Positions 8,635 to 18,165 of a stretch of DNA of 64,000 nucleotides are shown one piece after another. Location of the stretch: contig NZ_CP018811.1 in assembly GCF_001922345.1 (NCBI RefSeq), positions 1,550,001 to 1,614,000 of the forward strand, in the 5' to 3' direction. The DNA is from Paraburkholderia sp. SOS3. GTDB taxonomy: Bacteria; Pseudomonadota; Gammaproteobacteria; Burkholderiales; Burkholderiaceae. The stretch's first letter is position 1. Each line of letters starts with the position of its first letter. The position numbers and the translations under genes are program-made. Below the pieces are notes generated by a model. That model ran no database searches, was not told the origin of the DNA, and worked only from the letters and a program-made list of their open reading frames with translations.

Positions 8635-10953
8635 CTACGACTGCGGCGCCCACGCCCCCGAAACGATGTTGCGCGCCGATTTCACGATCTTCACGGGCAC
8701 CGACTTGTACGACGGCGTACGGCTGCGCTTGTCGTACGCATAGAGCGGCACGAGCGGATTGGCCTCCGGGTAGTAAGCGCCGCAGCAACCGTCGGGCAAC
8801 TGATACTCGACCACTTTCATATTGCGCACGACGCGCTCGATGCCGTCGTTCGACAGCGCAACGAGATCGACGAGATCGCCCGGATGCAGATTGCGCTTTC
8901 TGATTTCCTCCGAGTTGACGAACACGACGTCACGCTGGCCGAACACGCCGCGATAGCGGTCCGACAACGAATAGAGCGTCGTGTTGTACTGATCGTGGCT
9001 GCGCATCGTGGTGAGCCACAGGCCTTCGTCGTCGCCGTGCCACGGGTCTTCGTCGAGGCCTTCGAACACCGCGAAGTTCGCCTTGCCGCTTGCCGTCGCC
9101 CAGATCCGTTCGCGCGCGGTCGATCCCAGATGAAAGCCGCCGGGCACGCGAATGCGCGCGTTGTAGGCCTCGAATGCGGGGAACACCTGTTCGATCGCAT
9201 CGCGAATGCGGTCGTAGTCGGCGACGAGCTCTTCCCATGGAACCTTCGAGGTGTCGCCGAGCGTCGCGCGCGCGATGCCCGCCACGATCGCCGGTTCGCT
9301 CTTCAGATGGTCCGACGCCGGATCGTTGATGCCGGCCGATGCGTGCACCATCGACATCGAGTCTTCGACCGTGATCGATTGCGGCCCGGTTTCCTGAATG
9401 TCGACTTCGGTACGCCCGAGGCACGGCAGAATCAGCGCTTCCTTGCCGTGCACGAGGTGGCTGCGGTTGAGCTTCGTCGAAATATGGACGGTGAGGTCGA
9501 GCTTGCGCATCGCGTCCTGCAGACGCGGCCAGTCCGGAATCGCCGCGGCGAAATTGCCGCCGAGCGCGACGAACACCTTGCAGTCGCCGGCAAGCATCGC
9601 TTCGAGCGTCGCGACGACGTCGCGTCCATGCTGCGGCGACGGCTTGAAGCCGAACGTCTGCTCGATGCGATCGAGCCATTCTTTGGCGGGCTTTTCGGTG
9701 ATGCCGACCGTGCGGTTGCCTTGCACGTTCGAATGGCCGCGCACGGGGCACAGGCCCGCGCCGGGCCGGCCGATATTGCCGCGCATCAGCGCGAGGTTCG
9801 CCATCTGCTGCACGTTTTCGGTGCCGCGATGATGCTGCGTGAGCCCCATGCCATAGACGAGGATCACGCTTTTCGCTTCCATATAAACGTTGGCGACAGC
9901 CGTCAGGTCCGAGCGCCGCAAGCCGGACGCATGCTCGATCGCTTCCCAGTCCGTCGCGCGCAAGTCGTCCACGAGCTTTTCGAAGCCGACCGTATGGCCA
10001 CGAATAAAGTCGACGTCGATCTTGCGCGGCTGGTCTTGCGCAATCGCTTCGTCGTCGGCTTCGATCATCGCCTTCATGATGCCTTTCAGCGCGGCGACAT
10101 CGCCGCCGACGCGCACCTGATACAGCGGGTTGCTGATCGCCGTCCACGAGAGCGTAACCATTTCGACGGGATTCTGCGGCGCCTGGAAGCGCTCGAGCGC
10201 GCGCTCGCGAAACGGATTGAACGAGATGATGCGCGCGCCGCGCCGCGAAGCGTCGTGCAGGCTCGTCATCATGCGCGGGCTATTCGTGCCCGGGTTCTGA
10301 CCGAAAATGAAAATCGCGTCCGCATGGTCGAAGTCTTCGAGCAGCACGGTGCCTTTACCGACGCCGATCGACTCCGGCAGGCCGACGCTCGTCGCTTCGT
10401 GGCACATGTTCGAACAATCGGGGAAATTGCCGCTGCCGTATTCGCGCGCAAACAGCTGATAGAGAAACGCGGCTTCGTTCGATGCGCGGCCCGACGTGTA
10501 GAAGTCGGCCTGGTTAGGCGAATCGAGCGCATTGAGGTGCGAGGCGATGAGCGTGAACGCGTCGTCCCAGCCGATCGGCACATAGCGGTCCGACGCGCTG
10601 TCGTAGACCATCGGGTGCGTGACGCGGCCGGCCATCTCGAGGTCGAAGTCTTCCCACGCGCTTAGCTCGGTCACGGTGTGATTCGCGAAGAAGCCCGGTG
10701 TGCAGCGGTCCGCGGTCGCTTCCCACGCGACGGCCTTGGCTCCGTTTTCGCAGAACTCGAACGACGACGTATGTTTCGGATCGGGCCACGCACAGCCCGG
10801 ACAATCGAAGCCTTCCGGCTGATTCATCCGCAACAGCGTACGCGCGCCGAATACCGGAATGCCCTGTTCGGCGAGCGCTTTGCCTGTTGCCTTCAGCGCG
10901 CCCCATCCGCCGGCTGGTTCGCGATAGATGCGGATCGATTTCCTTTCTGCCAT
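8635..10953 (-). CDS. YdeP/FdhF-family molybdopterin oxidoreductase
   Basis: This 772-residue protein of the formate dehydrogenase alpha-like YdeP family is expected to bind bis-MGD molybdenum cofactor. Visible features are a CPGC pair near residues 52-55, the MGD-binding regions (YTSGRASNEAAFLYQ, FGQNPGTNSPRMM, GMGLTQHHRGTENVQ) and a C-terminal molydopterin dinucleotide-binding beta-barrel domain (RSHDQYNTTLYSLSDRYRG). No twin-arginine signal is present, so it is probably cytoplasmic. No FdhD or electron-transfer partner is adjacent. The physiological substrate is unsettled; YdeP of E. coli has been linked to acid resistance. The start ATG has AGAGGT upstream. Confidence 0.88.
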   Translation of the reverse strand: MAERKSIRIYREPAGGWGALKATGKALAEQGIPVFGARTLLRMNQPEGFDCPGCAWPDPKHTSSFEFCENGAKAVAWEATADRCTPGFFANHTVTELSAWEDFDLEMAGRVTHPMVYDSASDRYVPIGWDDAFTLIASHLNALDSPNQADFYTSGRASNEAAFLYQLFAREYGSGNFPDCSNMCHEATSVGLPESIGVGKGTVLLEDFDHADAIFIFGQNPGTNSPRMMTSLHDASRRGARIISFNPFRERALERFQAPQNPVEMVTLSWTAISNPLYQVRVGGDVAALKGIMKAMIEADDEAIAQDQPRKIDVDFIRGHTVGFEKLVDDLRATDWEAIEHASGLRRSDLTAVANVYMEAKSVILVYGMGLTQHHRGTENVQQMANLALMRGNIGRPGAGLCPVRGHSNVQGNRTVGITEKPAKEWLDRIEQTFGFKPSPQHGRDVVATLEAMLAGDCKVFVALGGNFAAAIPDWPRLQDAMRKLDLTVHISTKLNRSHLVHGKEALILPCLGRTEVDIQETGPQSITVEDSMSMVHASAGINDPASDHLKSEPAIVAGIARATLGDTSKVPWEELVADYDRIRDAIEQVFPAFEAYNARIRVPGGFHLGSTARERIWATASGKANFAVFEGLDEDPWHGDDEGLWLTTMRSHDQYNTTLYSLSDRYRGVFGQRDVVFVNSEEIRKRNLHPGDLVDLVALSNDGIERVVRNMKVVEYQLPDGCCGAYYPEANPLVPLYAYDKRSRTPSYKSVPVKIVKSARNIVSGAWAPQS

Positions 10954-11095
10954 GGTGACCTCTTATGCGCAAGACGATAGGGATGTTGAACGGAGCGATG
11001 TTATGCAGAGGCACGCAGACGGTCTTTCAAGATCCGCTAGTGGTTTTTCGAAACACACGTAAGGCCGCGACTGCGAGACACGCGGCATCGCACCG

Positions 11096-11326
11096 CTAGT
11101 GATGCGATGCCCACTGCACGAGCAGATGAAACGGCAGCACGACGAGAAAAGTCACGCCGAAGCCCGCGCACCAGAGGATCACGAGCCACATGATCTTGTT
11201 CGTGAGGCTGCGCGGCCGGGCCGCCGGGCGCGCGCCCGCGTGCTTGACGATCTGCCTCGCTGCGTCTTCGGCGATCGGCGGTTCGATAGCGTTGTCAGCG
11301 GCGTGTTGAACGGCAGGTTGCGACAT
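11096..11326 (-). CDS. DUF2474 small subunit of cytochrome bd oxidase
   Basis: This 76-residue protein has a single C-terminal membrane helix (IMWLVILWCAGFGVTFLVVL), typical of DUF2474 proteins encoded after cioAB. It probably plays the CydX-like stabilising role in the oxidase. The ATG at 11326 has GGAGT upstream; a longer in-frame start lacks support. The N-terminal half is soluble and Ala/Glu/Arg-rich. It lies 83 bases after cioB on the same strand. Confidence 0.75.
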   Translation of the reverse strand: MSQPAVQHAADNAIEPPIAEDAARQIVKHAGARPAARPRSLTNKIMWLVILWCAGFGVTFLVVLPFHLLVQWASHH

Positions 11327-11409
11327 CTTCAAACTCCTTCTGCACGGGCATGCGGATTCATTCATTTCACTTCGCGTCGATGCCTTTCAGCATGAAACCG
11401 GGGCGTGCG

Positions 11410-12408
11410 CTATTCGTAACGCGCACCCGGTTCGACCTTGCCGCGGAATACCCAATAGCCGGCGGTCGTATAGGCGGTGATGATCGGAATGATGATGACC
11501 GCGCCCACGAGTGTGAACACCTGGCTTGCATGCGGCGCGGCCGCATCGGCGAGCGTGATCGTGTTCGGAATCGCATAAGGCCAGATGCTGACGAGCAGCC
11601 CGATATAGCCGAGCAGGATCAGCGCGAGCGCGAGCACAAACGGCATCGCGTCGCTGCGCCGCTTCACCGCCGCATACATTCCGGCGGCGACCACCAGCAC
11701 GAGAATCGGCACCGGATAGAGCCGGTAGCGGAACGGCGACTCGAACCATCGCGCGGCGATATGCGGATCGGTCAGCGGCGTCCAGATCGATACCGCGGCA
11801 ATGAAGCCGAGCAGCACGATCGTGAGCGGGCCGATCAGGCCATGCATGCGCTGCTGCAGATCGCCGCTCGTTTTCAGCACGAGGTAGCCGCAGCCGAGCA
11901 GCGCATACGTGGCCATCAGCCCCATGCCGGTGAATACGCTAAACGGCGTGACCCAGAAGAACGGGTCGCCGGAGAACACGCCGTCGGTGGCCGGAATGCC
12001 GTGCAGATAGGCGCCGAGAATGACGCCCTGAAAAAACGTGGCGCCGGCCGAACCGCAGACAAAGGCCAGATTCCACAGGTTTTTCGAACGCGTCGCCTTG
12101 CCGCGGATTTCGAACGAGACGCCGCGAAAGATCAGGCAGATCAGCATGAAAATGATCGGCAGATAAAGCCCGGACAGCACGATCGAATAGACAGTCGGAA
12201 AGACCGCGAACAATGCGGCGCCGCCGAGCACGAGCCAGGTTTCGTTGCCGTCCCAGACCGGTGCGATCGTGTGCATCATCATGTCGCGTTCGGCATCGTC
12301 CGGGAAGAACGGAAAGATGATGCCGATACCGAGATCGAAGCCGTCGAGCGCGATATACATGAAGATGCCGAGCGCGATGATTGCCGCCCAGATTGTGGTG
12401 ATGACCAT
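11410..12408 (-). CDS. cioB: Cytochrome bd (CIO-type) quinol oxidase subunit II
   Basis: This 332-residue polytopic membrane protein matches CydB/CioB throughout: start MVITTIWAAIIALGIFMYIALDGFDLGIG, conserved WDGNETWLVLGG, and eight or more membrane helices. It pairs with subunit I to carry out quinol-dependent oxygen reduction in the inner membrane. GGAGG precedes the ATG. It follows the subunit I gene by about 115 bases. Confidence 0.95.
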   Translation of the reverse strand: MVITTIWAAIIALGIFMYIALDGFDLGIGIIFPFFPDDAERDMMMHTIAPVWDGNETWLVLGGAALFAVFPTVYSIVLSGLYLPIIFMLICLIFRGVSFEIRGKATRSKNLWNLAFVCGSAGATFFQGVILGAYLHGIPATDGVFSGDPFFWVTPFSVFTGMGLMATYALLGCGYLVLKTSGDLQQRMHGLIGPLTIVLLGFIAAVSIWTPLTDPHIAARWFESPFRYRLYPVPILVLVVAAGMYAAVKRRSDAMPFVLALALILLGYIGLLVSIWPYAIPNTITLADAAAPHASQVFTLVGAVIIIPIITAYTTAGYWVFRGKVEPGARYE

Positions 12409-12524
12409 GCGTGCCTCCGTGCCTGGCTTCAGTGTGCGAGTGGGGCTATGCAGCGAGCCTGTGTAGCGATCCCGTAATAGGGGCGTTTATTGAAGCGTTG
12501 ATGCGAAACCTGAACGGGCCGCTG

Positions 12525-13913
12525 TCATTCCGCGACGGCCAGCGGCCGCCGGCCGGTTGGCGAGTCGTAGCTCGTCTGTTCGGCGGGTTTGCGCTCTTCG
12601 CCCGCAGACGGCCCGAGACGGATGAACTTCACGATGTAGAAGACGCCGGTGCCGAACACGAGGAAATAGACGATGACGAAGATCAGCAGCGAAATGCCGG
12701 CGGCTTGCGGCGTGATCGGCGACACGGCGTCGGCCGTGCGCAACTGCCCATAGACAACCCACGGCTGACGCCCGACCTCGGTCGTGATCCAGCCGGCGAC
12801 GAGCGAGATAAAGCCCGTCGGCCCCATCAGCACCGTCAGCCAGTTGAACCAGCGTGTTTCGAAGAGGCGCCCGCCGCGCCGCAGTGCGGCGCCGATCAGC
12901 GCCGTCAGGATCATCAGCATGCCGAGGCCGGCCATGATGCGGAAGGTCCAGAAAATGATCGACGAATTCGGCCGGTCTTCCTTCGGAAACTCCTTGAGGC
13001 CCTTGATTTCGCCATCCCATGAATGCGTGAGGATCAGGCTGCCGAGGTGCGGGATCTGGATCGCGTAACGCGTCACTTCGGCGTTCATGTCGGGAAAGCC
13101 GATCAGGTTCAGCGCGGTGCCGCCGTGTTCGGTTTCCCACAGGCCCTCGATCGCAGCGATTTTCGCGGGCTGATACTTGCGCGTGTTGAGCCCGTGCTGG
13201 TCGCCGACGAACGCCTGGATCGGCGCAAGAATGAGCAGCAGCCACAGCGCCATCGAATACGTGGTCTTGACGGCCGCATCGCGCCGGCCTTTGAGCAGGT
13301 GCCAGCCGCCCGTCGCCGCGACCACGAGCGCCGCCACGATAAACGCGGCCAGCGTCATATGCGCGAGGCGATACGGAAACGACGGATTGAAGATGATCTT
13401 CAGCCAGTCGACCGGAACGACATGGCCGTTCTCGATGATGAAGCCCTGCGGCGTCTGCATCCAGCTGTTCGATGCAAGAATCCAGAACGTCGAGATCAGC
13501 GTGCCGATCGCCACGAGCAGCGTCGCGCCGAAGTGCAGCTTCGGTCCGACCTTCTCCCAGCCGAACAGCATGACGCCGAGAAAGCCCGCTTCGAGGAAGA
13601 ACGCGGTCATCACTTCATAGGTCAGAAGCGGGCCGGAGATCGGGCCTGCGAACCGCGCGAAGCCCGACCAGTTCGTGCCGAACTCGTAAGCCATCACGAC
13701 GCCCGATACGACACCCATGCCGAAGCCGATGGCGAAGATCTTTGCCCAGTAATGACACAGCTCCTTGTAATGCGGCTTGCCTGTCTTGAGCCATGCGAAT
13801 TCGAGCACCGCGAGAAAGCTTGCGAGCCCGATGCTCAATGCAGGAAAGATGATGTGCATCGAAACGGTAAACCCAAACTGGATGCGGGAGAGTTCTAGTG
13901 CGCTCGGATTCAT
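12525..13913 (-). CDS. cioA: Cytochrome bd (CIO-type) quinol oxidase subunit I
   Basis: This 462-residue subunit carries the haems and quinol site. It starts ALELSRIQFGFTVSMHIIFP with His20 as the expected haem b595 ligand. It also shows GLNTRKYQPAKIAAIEGLW (Q-loop) and GWITTEVGRQPWVVYG (GRQPW signature). The Q-loop is the short form, which marks cyanide-insensitive CioA rather than long-loop CydA. These enzymes sustain respiration at low oxygen or when haem-copper oxidases are inhibited. No convincing FNR/ANR box was seen upstream. Confidence 0.95.
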   Translation of the reverse strand: MNPSALELSRIQFGFTVSMHIIFPALSIGLASFLAVLEFAWLKTGKPHYKELCHYWAKIFAIGFGMGVVSGVVMAYEFGTNWSGFARFAGPISGPLLTYEVMTAFFLEAGFLGVMLFGWEKVGPKLHFGATLLVAIGTLISTFWILASNSWMQTPQGFIIENGHVVPVDWLKIIFNPSFPYRLAHMTLAAFIVAALVVAATGGWHLLKGRRDAAVKTTYSMALWLLLILAPIQAFVGDQHGLNTRKYQPAKIAAIEGLWETEHGGTALNLIGFPDMNAEVTRYAIQIPHLGSLILTHSWDGEIKGLKEFPKEDRPNSSIIFWTFRIMAGLGMLMILTALIGAALRRGGRLFETRWFNWLTVLMGPTGFISLVAGWITTEVGRQPWVVYGQLRTADAVSPITPQAAGISLLIFVIVYFLVFGTGVFYIVKFIRLGPSAGEERKPAEQTSYDSPTGRRPLAVAE

Positions 13914-14217
13914 CGTCGTACCCTGCTGTGTTTATTGCGTTCTCGAGACGGGATACGCTGCAATGTGCGTGGCGAGGCCAGTGCATCGGCACATCGGGGG
14001 GCAAAACGCGTTTCCCACGGATTCCCGCAAGATATATGCGCACTTCGCGCGACGATAGTCTACGCGTGTAGCGCTCGGATAAACGAAGGTTTAGGGTACA
14101 CCGGTACGCGCCATCGCGTGGTTTTCACGAGGCCGCGCCCGTCAAGGCGGTCCGCGATGTTTCGCGAATGATCGAGCGGCGCCCGGCCGGGCCATCGGCC
14201 GCAGTACGAAACGTGCG
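13914..14217. other. Upstream region of the cio operon
   Basis: No gene is supported between cioA and the ArsR gene, both on the minus strand. The region should contain the cio promoter; no operator was identified. Confidence 0.4.
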
Positions 14218-14544
14218 TTAAAGAAATTTTCCGGACTTCAATGCAACCGGCCGGCACCCGTCGCCATCGCAGCAATATCCCATCAGGTGGGCAAGCAGCG
14301 CGTTGATTTCGTCGTAGCGCGCGGCATAGATCAGCGAGCGGCCCTTGCGATGCCGCGTGACGAGTTTCGCATCGAGCAGCCGCTGCAGATGAGGCGCCAA
14401 CGAAGAGGCGGGCGAGTCGACGAATGACGCGAGCAGGTCGGCGGAGAGTCCTGCGGGCCCGAACTGGACCAGCGTGCGGAATACCGTGAGCCGCGACTCC
14501 TGCGCAAGCGCCTGGAGCGCGGTGAGAGCGTGGGTCGTTTCCAT
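14218..14544 (-). CDS. ArsR/SmtB-family transcriptional regulator
   Basis: This 108-residue winged-helix repressor has the ArsR core ALAQESRLTVFRTLVQFG, recognition region SSLAPHLQRLLDAKLVTRH and wing RHRKGRSLIYAA. The C-terminus holds CCDGDGC, which could ligate metal or act as a redox switch, though such tails also occur in non-metal members. The ATG at 14544 begins the family homology (METTHALTALQALA); the open frame continues upstream without similarity. Neighbours are a probable 48-residue gene upstream and the cio operon downstream. Confidence 0.87.
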   Translation of the reverse strand: METTHALTALQALAQESRLTVFRTLVQFGPAGLSADLLASFVDSPASSLAPHLQRLLDAKLVTRHRKGRSLIYAARYDEINALLAHLMGYCCDGDGCRPVALKSGKFL

Positions 14545-14609
14545 GATGATCTGTCTTTGCGCGGTATCGACGGTATCGGTGGCTTGAGCCGCCTTGCCGC
14601 CGCGGTCAT

Positions 14610-14756
14610 TTATGCGGTGGGAATGGGCACGCCCAGCGATTGCTTCGGCATGCAAAGTACGATCGTCGAATCCGTGTCGTCGAGGAAGTCGATCGAAACA
14701 TGCGTCATGTCGGCGCGCATGGGGGCGCCGACGTTCGCGTAACCGGTTGTCTGCAT
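14610..14756 (-). CDS. Probable small protein, 48 aa
   Basis: A short frame directly upstream of the ArsR gene encodes MQTTGYANVGAPMRADMTHV, then an acidic/hydrophobic stretch (SIDFLDDTDSTIVLCMPKQS) and ends LGVPIPTA. Codon choice (GAC, ATC, TTC, CTC, ACG) is that of genuine genes here, which supports translation, and the stop is 65 bases before the ArsR start. The ribosome site is weak (AAGG). Function unknown; its single Cys is not in a recognisable motif. Confidence 0.5.
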   Translation of the reverse strand: MQTTGYANVGAPMRADMTHVSIDFLDDTDSTIVLCMPKQSLGVPIPTA

Positions 14757-15040
14757 GGTCGGCCTTGGTCGAGTGTCTATGGAGTGCCAGTCAGGTGTCG
14801 TCCTTGCACTCTAAACACGCTTCGCTTTCGCTTTATTCCGCTTGCCGTGCGCGGCGAGGGCGCGGATGCCGATGCCGATCGGTGAAAGTTGCAGAGCAGT
14901 GCGTGCCGCGACCCGCGCACGGCGCCGCGCGCTTCACATAGGATGAATTTCGCCGTCCGATATGTCGCGCGTCATGAAACGCGGTACAGAGGCGAGACCT
15001 CGAGTTGGGATCCCGAAGAGAATGGTGGGGCATGCCCCTT

Positions 15041-15541
15041 TCAGCTCGAGACAAGATCGTCGTCGCGCTGGTTGACGAAAATCAGCACGCCCGCAATCGC
15101 CACATAGAAGCGGAACGCGGCTTCCTGGCCATTCCAGATCTTCGATTGCCACATCGCGAACCATTCGCCGCCGACCACCATAAAGCCGAAGAACCAGATC
15201 AGAAAGCCCACCGCGAGGCCTGCGATCACGCAGCCCTTCGAACGGTTGAACACGGCGCCGCTTTCATGACGGTTGCGCCACAACACGAGCGCGCCGGCGA
15301 TGAGCAGCAGGCATGTCACGGCCTCGCCGGCGATGATCGTCCAGTAACCGAGTTGCCACCAGGCCGGATTGCTCGTCGCGCGGCCCAGCAGCGCGTTGTG
15401 CGGGAACGTGGTGTCCATGCTCAGCACATGCTGGACGAACTGATAGTTCGAGCCGTAGTCGACGAGATTGTCGAATGCGACGATGCCGGCAAACGCGGCG
15501 AGCATGACGGACAGGGCGATTTTGACGAGGCGAACGGTCAT
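15041..15541 (-). CDS. DUF2165 small integral membrane protein
   Basis: This 166-residue membrane protein has four hydrophobic helices (about residues 5-25, 68-90, 104-126 and 140-158). The loop motifs (AFDNLVDYGSNYQFVQHVLSMD and GGEWFAMWQS) are characteristic of the DUF2165 family. Function unknown. It is transcribed away from the flavoprotein gene to its right. Confidence 0.85.
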   Translation of the reverse strand: MTVRLVKIALSVMLAAFAGIVAFDNLVDYGSNYQFVQHVLSMDTTFPHNALLGRATSNPAWWQLGYWTIIAGEAVTCLLLIAGALVLWRNRHESGAVFNRSKGCVIAGLAVGFLIWFFGFMVVGGEWFAMWQSKIWNGQEAAFRFYVAIAGVLIFVNQRDDDLVSS

Positions 15542-15784
15542 CGGCGTGGCGGGCGAAGTGGATGGTCCCTCTGAAACAGTTGATCCGCCGCGCTATTCCT
15601 CTATGTCCGGCGATTGCGTATGCACAGGAATATTTGCCGGACTCGGATGTTAAGTCAGGACAGGCCGGATGTATGACGCGAATGCATACGAAAGCCTGTC
15701 GCGCCGGTCCGCGCGTTTTGGGCCAGTCGCGCGTGCCGTCGCGGGATTCACGCGAACGGGCAGCGCGCCCCATCAGGAGCTTGC

Positions 15785-17089
15785 ATGAGTACGATCGATA
15801 CGGCGAAGCGCGACAGTTCCGCGCGCGCAGCGTTCAATGGCGCATCGGATGCGCGCGGTCAGGCCGCGGGTGGCAATGCGGGCGGCGATCCGGCCGCGCG
15901 CGGTCATTCCGACGTCGTCGCCGCGGCCGCCGCGCTGATTCCCGTGCTGCGCTCGCGCGTCGCGCAGACCGACGCGCTGTCGAAGCTGCCCGATGCGACG
16001 ATCGCCGATCTGGAAAATGCGCGCCTGTTCGATCTGGCGCGCCCGAAAATGTACGGCGGCCTTCAGGCCTCTTACGAAACCTATCTCGATACCGTGATCG
16101 AGCTTGCGCGCGGCGATGGCTCGACGGCATGGACGCTTGCGCTGTTGACAACGTTTACGTGGCTCACGTCCGTGTCGTACCCGCAGCACGTCACCGACAA
16201 GATATTCGCGCCGGGCGCGAGCGTGCGCATCTGCGGTTCGATCGGGCCGCGCCGCGCGAGGACGCGGCGCGTGGCCGGCGGCTATGTGATCGAAGACGGG
16301 CTATGGACGTACAACACGGGCTTCTACCACGCGCAATGGGACCAGCTCGGCATTCCGCTCGTCAACGACGCGGGCGAGTTGATCGGCCGCGGCGCTGCGC
16401 TGTTACAGGCCTCGGACGTCACGCCGCTCGACGACTGGGACACGATCGGTCTGCGCGGCACCGGCAGCACGTCGGTGACGGTCAAGGACGTGTTCGTGCC
16501 CGACGAGCGCATTGCATCGATGGGCCGCAACCTGCAGGACGATTACGCAGCGACGCATCTGCTCGATGTGCCCGCCTACCGCACGCCGCTGGTGCCGACG
16601 CTCGCGCTGCGCCTCGTCTGCCCGATGGTCGGCATGGCGAAAGCGGCCGTCGAACTGCTGACGGAAAAGATCGGCACGCGCGGCATCGCGTTCACGACCT
16701 ACGAAAAGCAGGACGAGGCGGCGGTTACGCACCTGCAGATCGGCGAGGCGACGGCGAAGATCGATGCGGCCGAATCGGTGATCCGGCAAGCGATCCGCCT
16801 GCTCGAAGCGGGCACGGAACGCGGCGAGCGCATCAGCGTGGAGCAGCGCGCGCGCATATGGCGCGACGCCGCTTTTGCGAGCCAGTTGATATGGGAAGCC
16901 GTGGACCGCCTCGCCGGCGCATCGGGGACCGCGTTTGTGAACCGCACCGGCCCGATGAACCGGATCTGGCATGACGTGCGCGTTGCGACGATGCACGGCG
17001 CGCTGTACGCCGATACGCTCTTCGAAATCTATGGCCGCCTCGCGGCAGGCAAGGCGCCGAATACACCCCTGTTGCCGAGCCTGTCCTGA
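15785..17089 (+). CDS. Acyl-CoA dehydrogenase-like flavoprotein (group D monooxygenase type)
   Basis: This 434-residue protein belongs to the acyl-CoA dehydrogenase superfamily but resembles the DszC/HsaA-like flavin-dependent monooxygenases rather than true dehydrogenases. It has the N-terminal helical domain (RPKMYGGLQASYETYLDTVIELARGDGSTAW), the middle beta domain (GLWTYNTGFYHAQW, DDWDTIGLRGTGS) and a C-terminal four-helix domain. The first 40 residues are low-complexity Gly/Ala. AGGAG lies before the ATG. Substrate unknown; a reduced-flavin supplier is not encoded next door. Confidence 0.8.
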   Translation: MSTIDTAKRDSSARAAFNGASDARGQAAGGNAGGDPAARGHSDVVAAAAALIPVLRSRVAQTDALSKLPDATIADLENARLFDLARPKMYGGLQASYETYLDTVIELARGDGSTAWTLALLTTFTWLTSVSYPQHVTDKIFAPGASVRICGSIGPRRARTRRVAGGYVIEDGLWTYNTGFYHAQWDQLGIPLVNDAGELIGRGAALLQASDVTPLDDWDTIGLRGTGSTSVTVKDVFVPDERIASMGRNLQDDYAATHLLDVPAYRTPLVPTLALRLVCPMVGMAKAAVELLTEKIGTRGIAFTTYEKQDEAAVTHLQIGEATAKIDAAESVIRQAIRLLEAGTERGERISVEQRARIWRDAAFASQLIWEAVDRLAGASGTAFVNRTGPMNRIWHDVRVATMHGALYADTLFEIYGRLAAGKAPNTPLLPSLS

Positions 17090-17131
17090 TCGACGATCGG
17101 CGCGATTCGCGCGGCCCGTGCGCCGCAACGC

Positions 17132-18154
17132 TTATTCGAACCCGTTCGGGTTGCGTTCCTGCCAGCGCCAGTGGTCGACGCACATGCGCTCGATGCCGTG
17201 CTGCGCGCGCCAGCCGAGCAGCCGCTCGGCCGCCGCCGGATTCGCGAAGCACTGCGCGATATCGCCGGGCCGCCGCGCGGCGATTTCATACGGCACCTTG
17301 CGCCCCGACGCTTTCTCGAACGAGCGCACCACGTCGAGCACGCTATAGCCCTGGCCCGTGCCCAGATTCACGACGAAACTCCTATCGAGTTTCGCGAGCG
17401 CATCGAGCGCCTTGATATGCCCTTGCGCGAGATCGACGACGTGAATGTAATCGCGCACGCCGGTGCCGTCGGGCGTGTCGTAATCGCCGCCGAACACGTT
17501 GAGCTTGTCGCGCTTGCCGACCGCGACCTGCGCGACATACGGCATCAGGTTGTTCGGAATGCCGCCCGGTGCTTCGCCGATCAGGCCGCTTTCATGCGCG
17601 CCGACCGGGTTGAAGTAACGCAGCGTCGCGATGCGCCACGATGCGTCCGATACTTCGACGTCGCGCAGAATCTGCTCGGCGATCAGTTTCGACTGGCCGT
17701 ATGGGTTCGTTGCGGAAAGCGGAAACGATTCGTCGATCGGCGAGCTTTCCGGCACGCCGTAGACGGTAGCCGACGAACTGAACACGAACTGCTTCACATT
17801 GCGCTGGCGCATCACGTCGAGCAGCGTGAGCAGGCTGCCGATGTTGTTCTGGTAGTACTCGATCGGCTTCGCCACCGATTCGCCGACCGCCTTCAATGCC
17901 GCAAAGTGGATCGCGCCGCTCACGCGATGGCGGTCGAAAATCTGTTCGAGGGCGGCCGCATCGCGCACGTCGGCCTCGTAGAACGCCACGCGCTTGCCCG
18001 TAATCTGCTCGACGCGTTCGAGCGATTTGCGATTGCTGTTTACGAGGTTGTCGATGACGACGACGTCGTAGCCGTCGTCGAGCAAGGCCACACATGTATG
18101 CGAGCCGATATAGCCCGCGCCGCCCGTTACCAGAATCGTGCCCTTCATCGCCAT
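17132..18154 (-). CDS. galE: UDP-glucose 4-epimerase
   Basis: This 340-residue SDR epimerase interconverts UDP-glucose and UDP-galactose. It has the NAD motif TGGAGYIGSH, the catalytic SSSATVYG and YGQSK segments, and GTGVRDYIHVVDLAQGH. The product would feed the adjacent glycosyltransferases. It is the last gene of the minus-strand surface-polysaccharide cluster, 11 bases after the glycosyltransferase 4 gene. The start may be the second ATG two codons in. Confidence 0.97.
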   Translation of the reverse strand: MAMKGTILVTGGAGYIGSHTCVALLDDGYDVVVIDNLVNSNRKSLERVEQITGKRVAFYEADVRDAAALEQIFDRHRVSGAIHFAALKAVGESVAKPIEYYQNNIGSLLTLLDVMRQRNVKQFVFSSSATVYGVPESSPIDESFPLSATNPYGQSKLIAEQILRDVEVSDASWRIATLRYFNPVGAHESGLIGEAPGGIPNNLMPYVAQVAVGKRDKLNVFGGDYDTPDGTGVRDYIHVVDLAQGHIKALDALAKLDRSFVVNLGTGQGYSVLDVVRSFEKASGRKVPYEIAARRPGDIAQCFANPAAAERLLGWRAQHGIERMCVDHWRWQERNPNGFE

Positions 18155-18165
18155 GCTTTGCTCCC

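Noticed and set aside
8884..10665. 593-codon plus-strand frame opposite the molybdopterin oxidoreductase
   Set aside because: The minus strand holds the full YdeP-type protein; the plus-strand product has no domain and no ribosome site.
14594..14941. Plus-strand frame opposite the ArsR upstream region
   Set aside because: The product is Arg/Ser-rich without similarity; the minus strand offers a better small gene in the same place.
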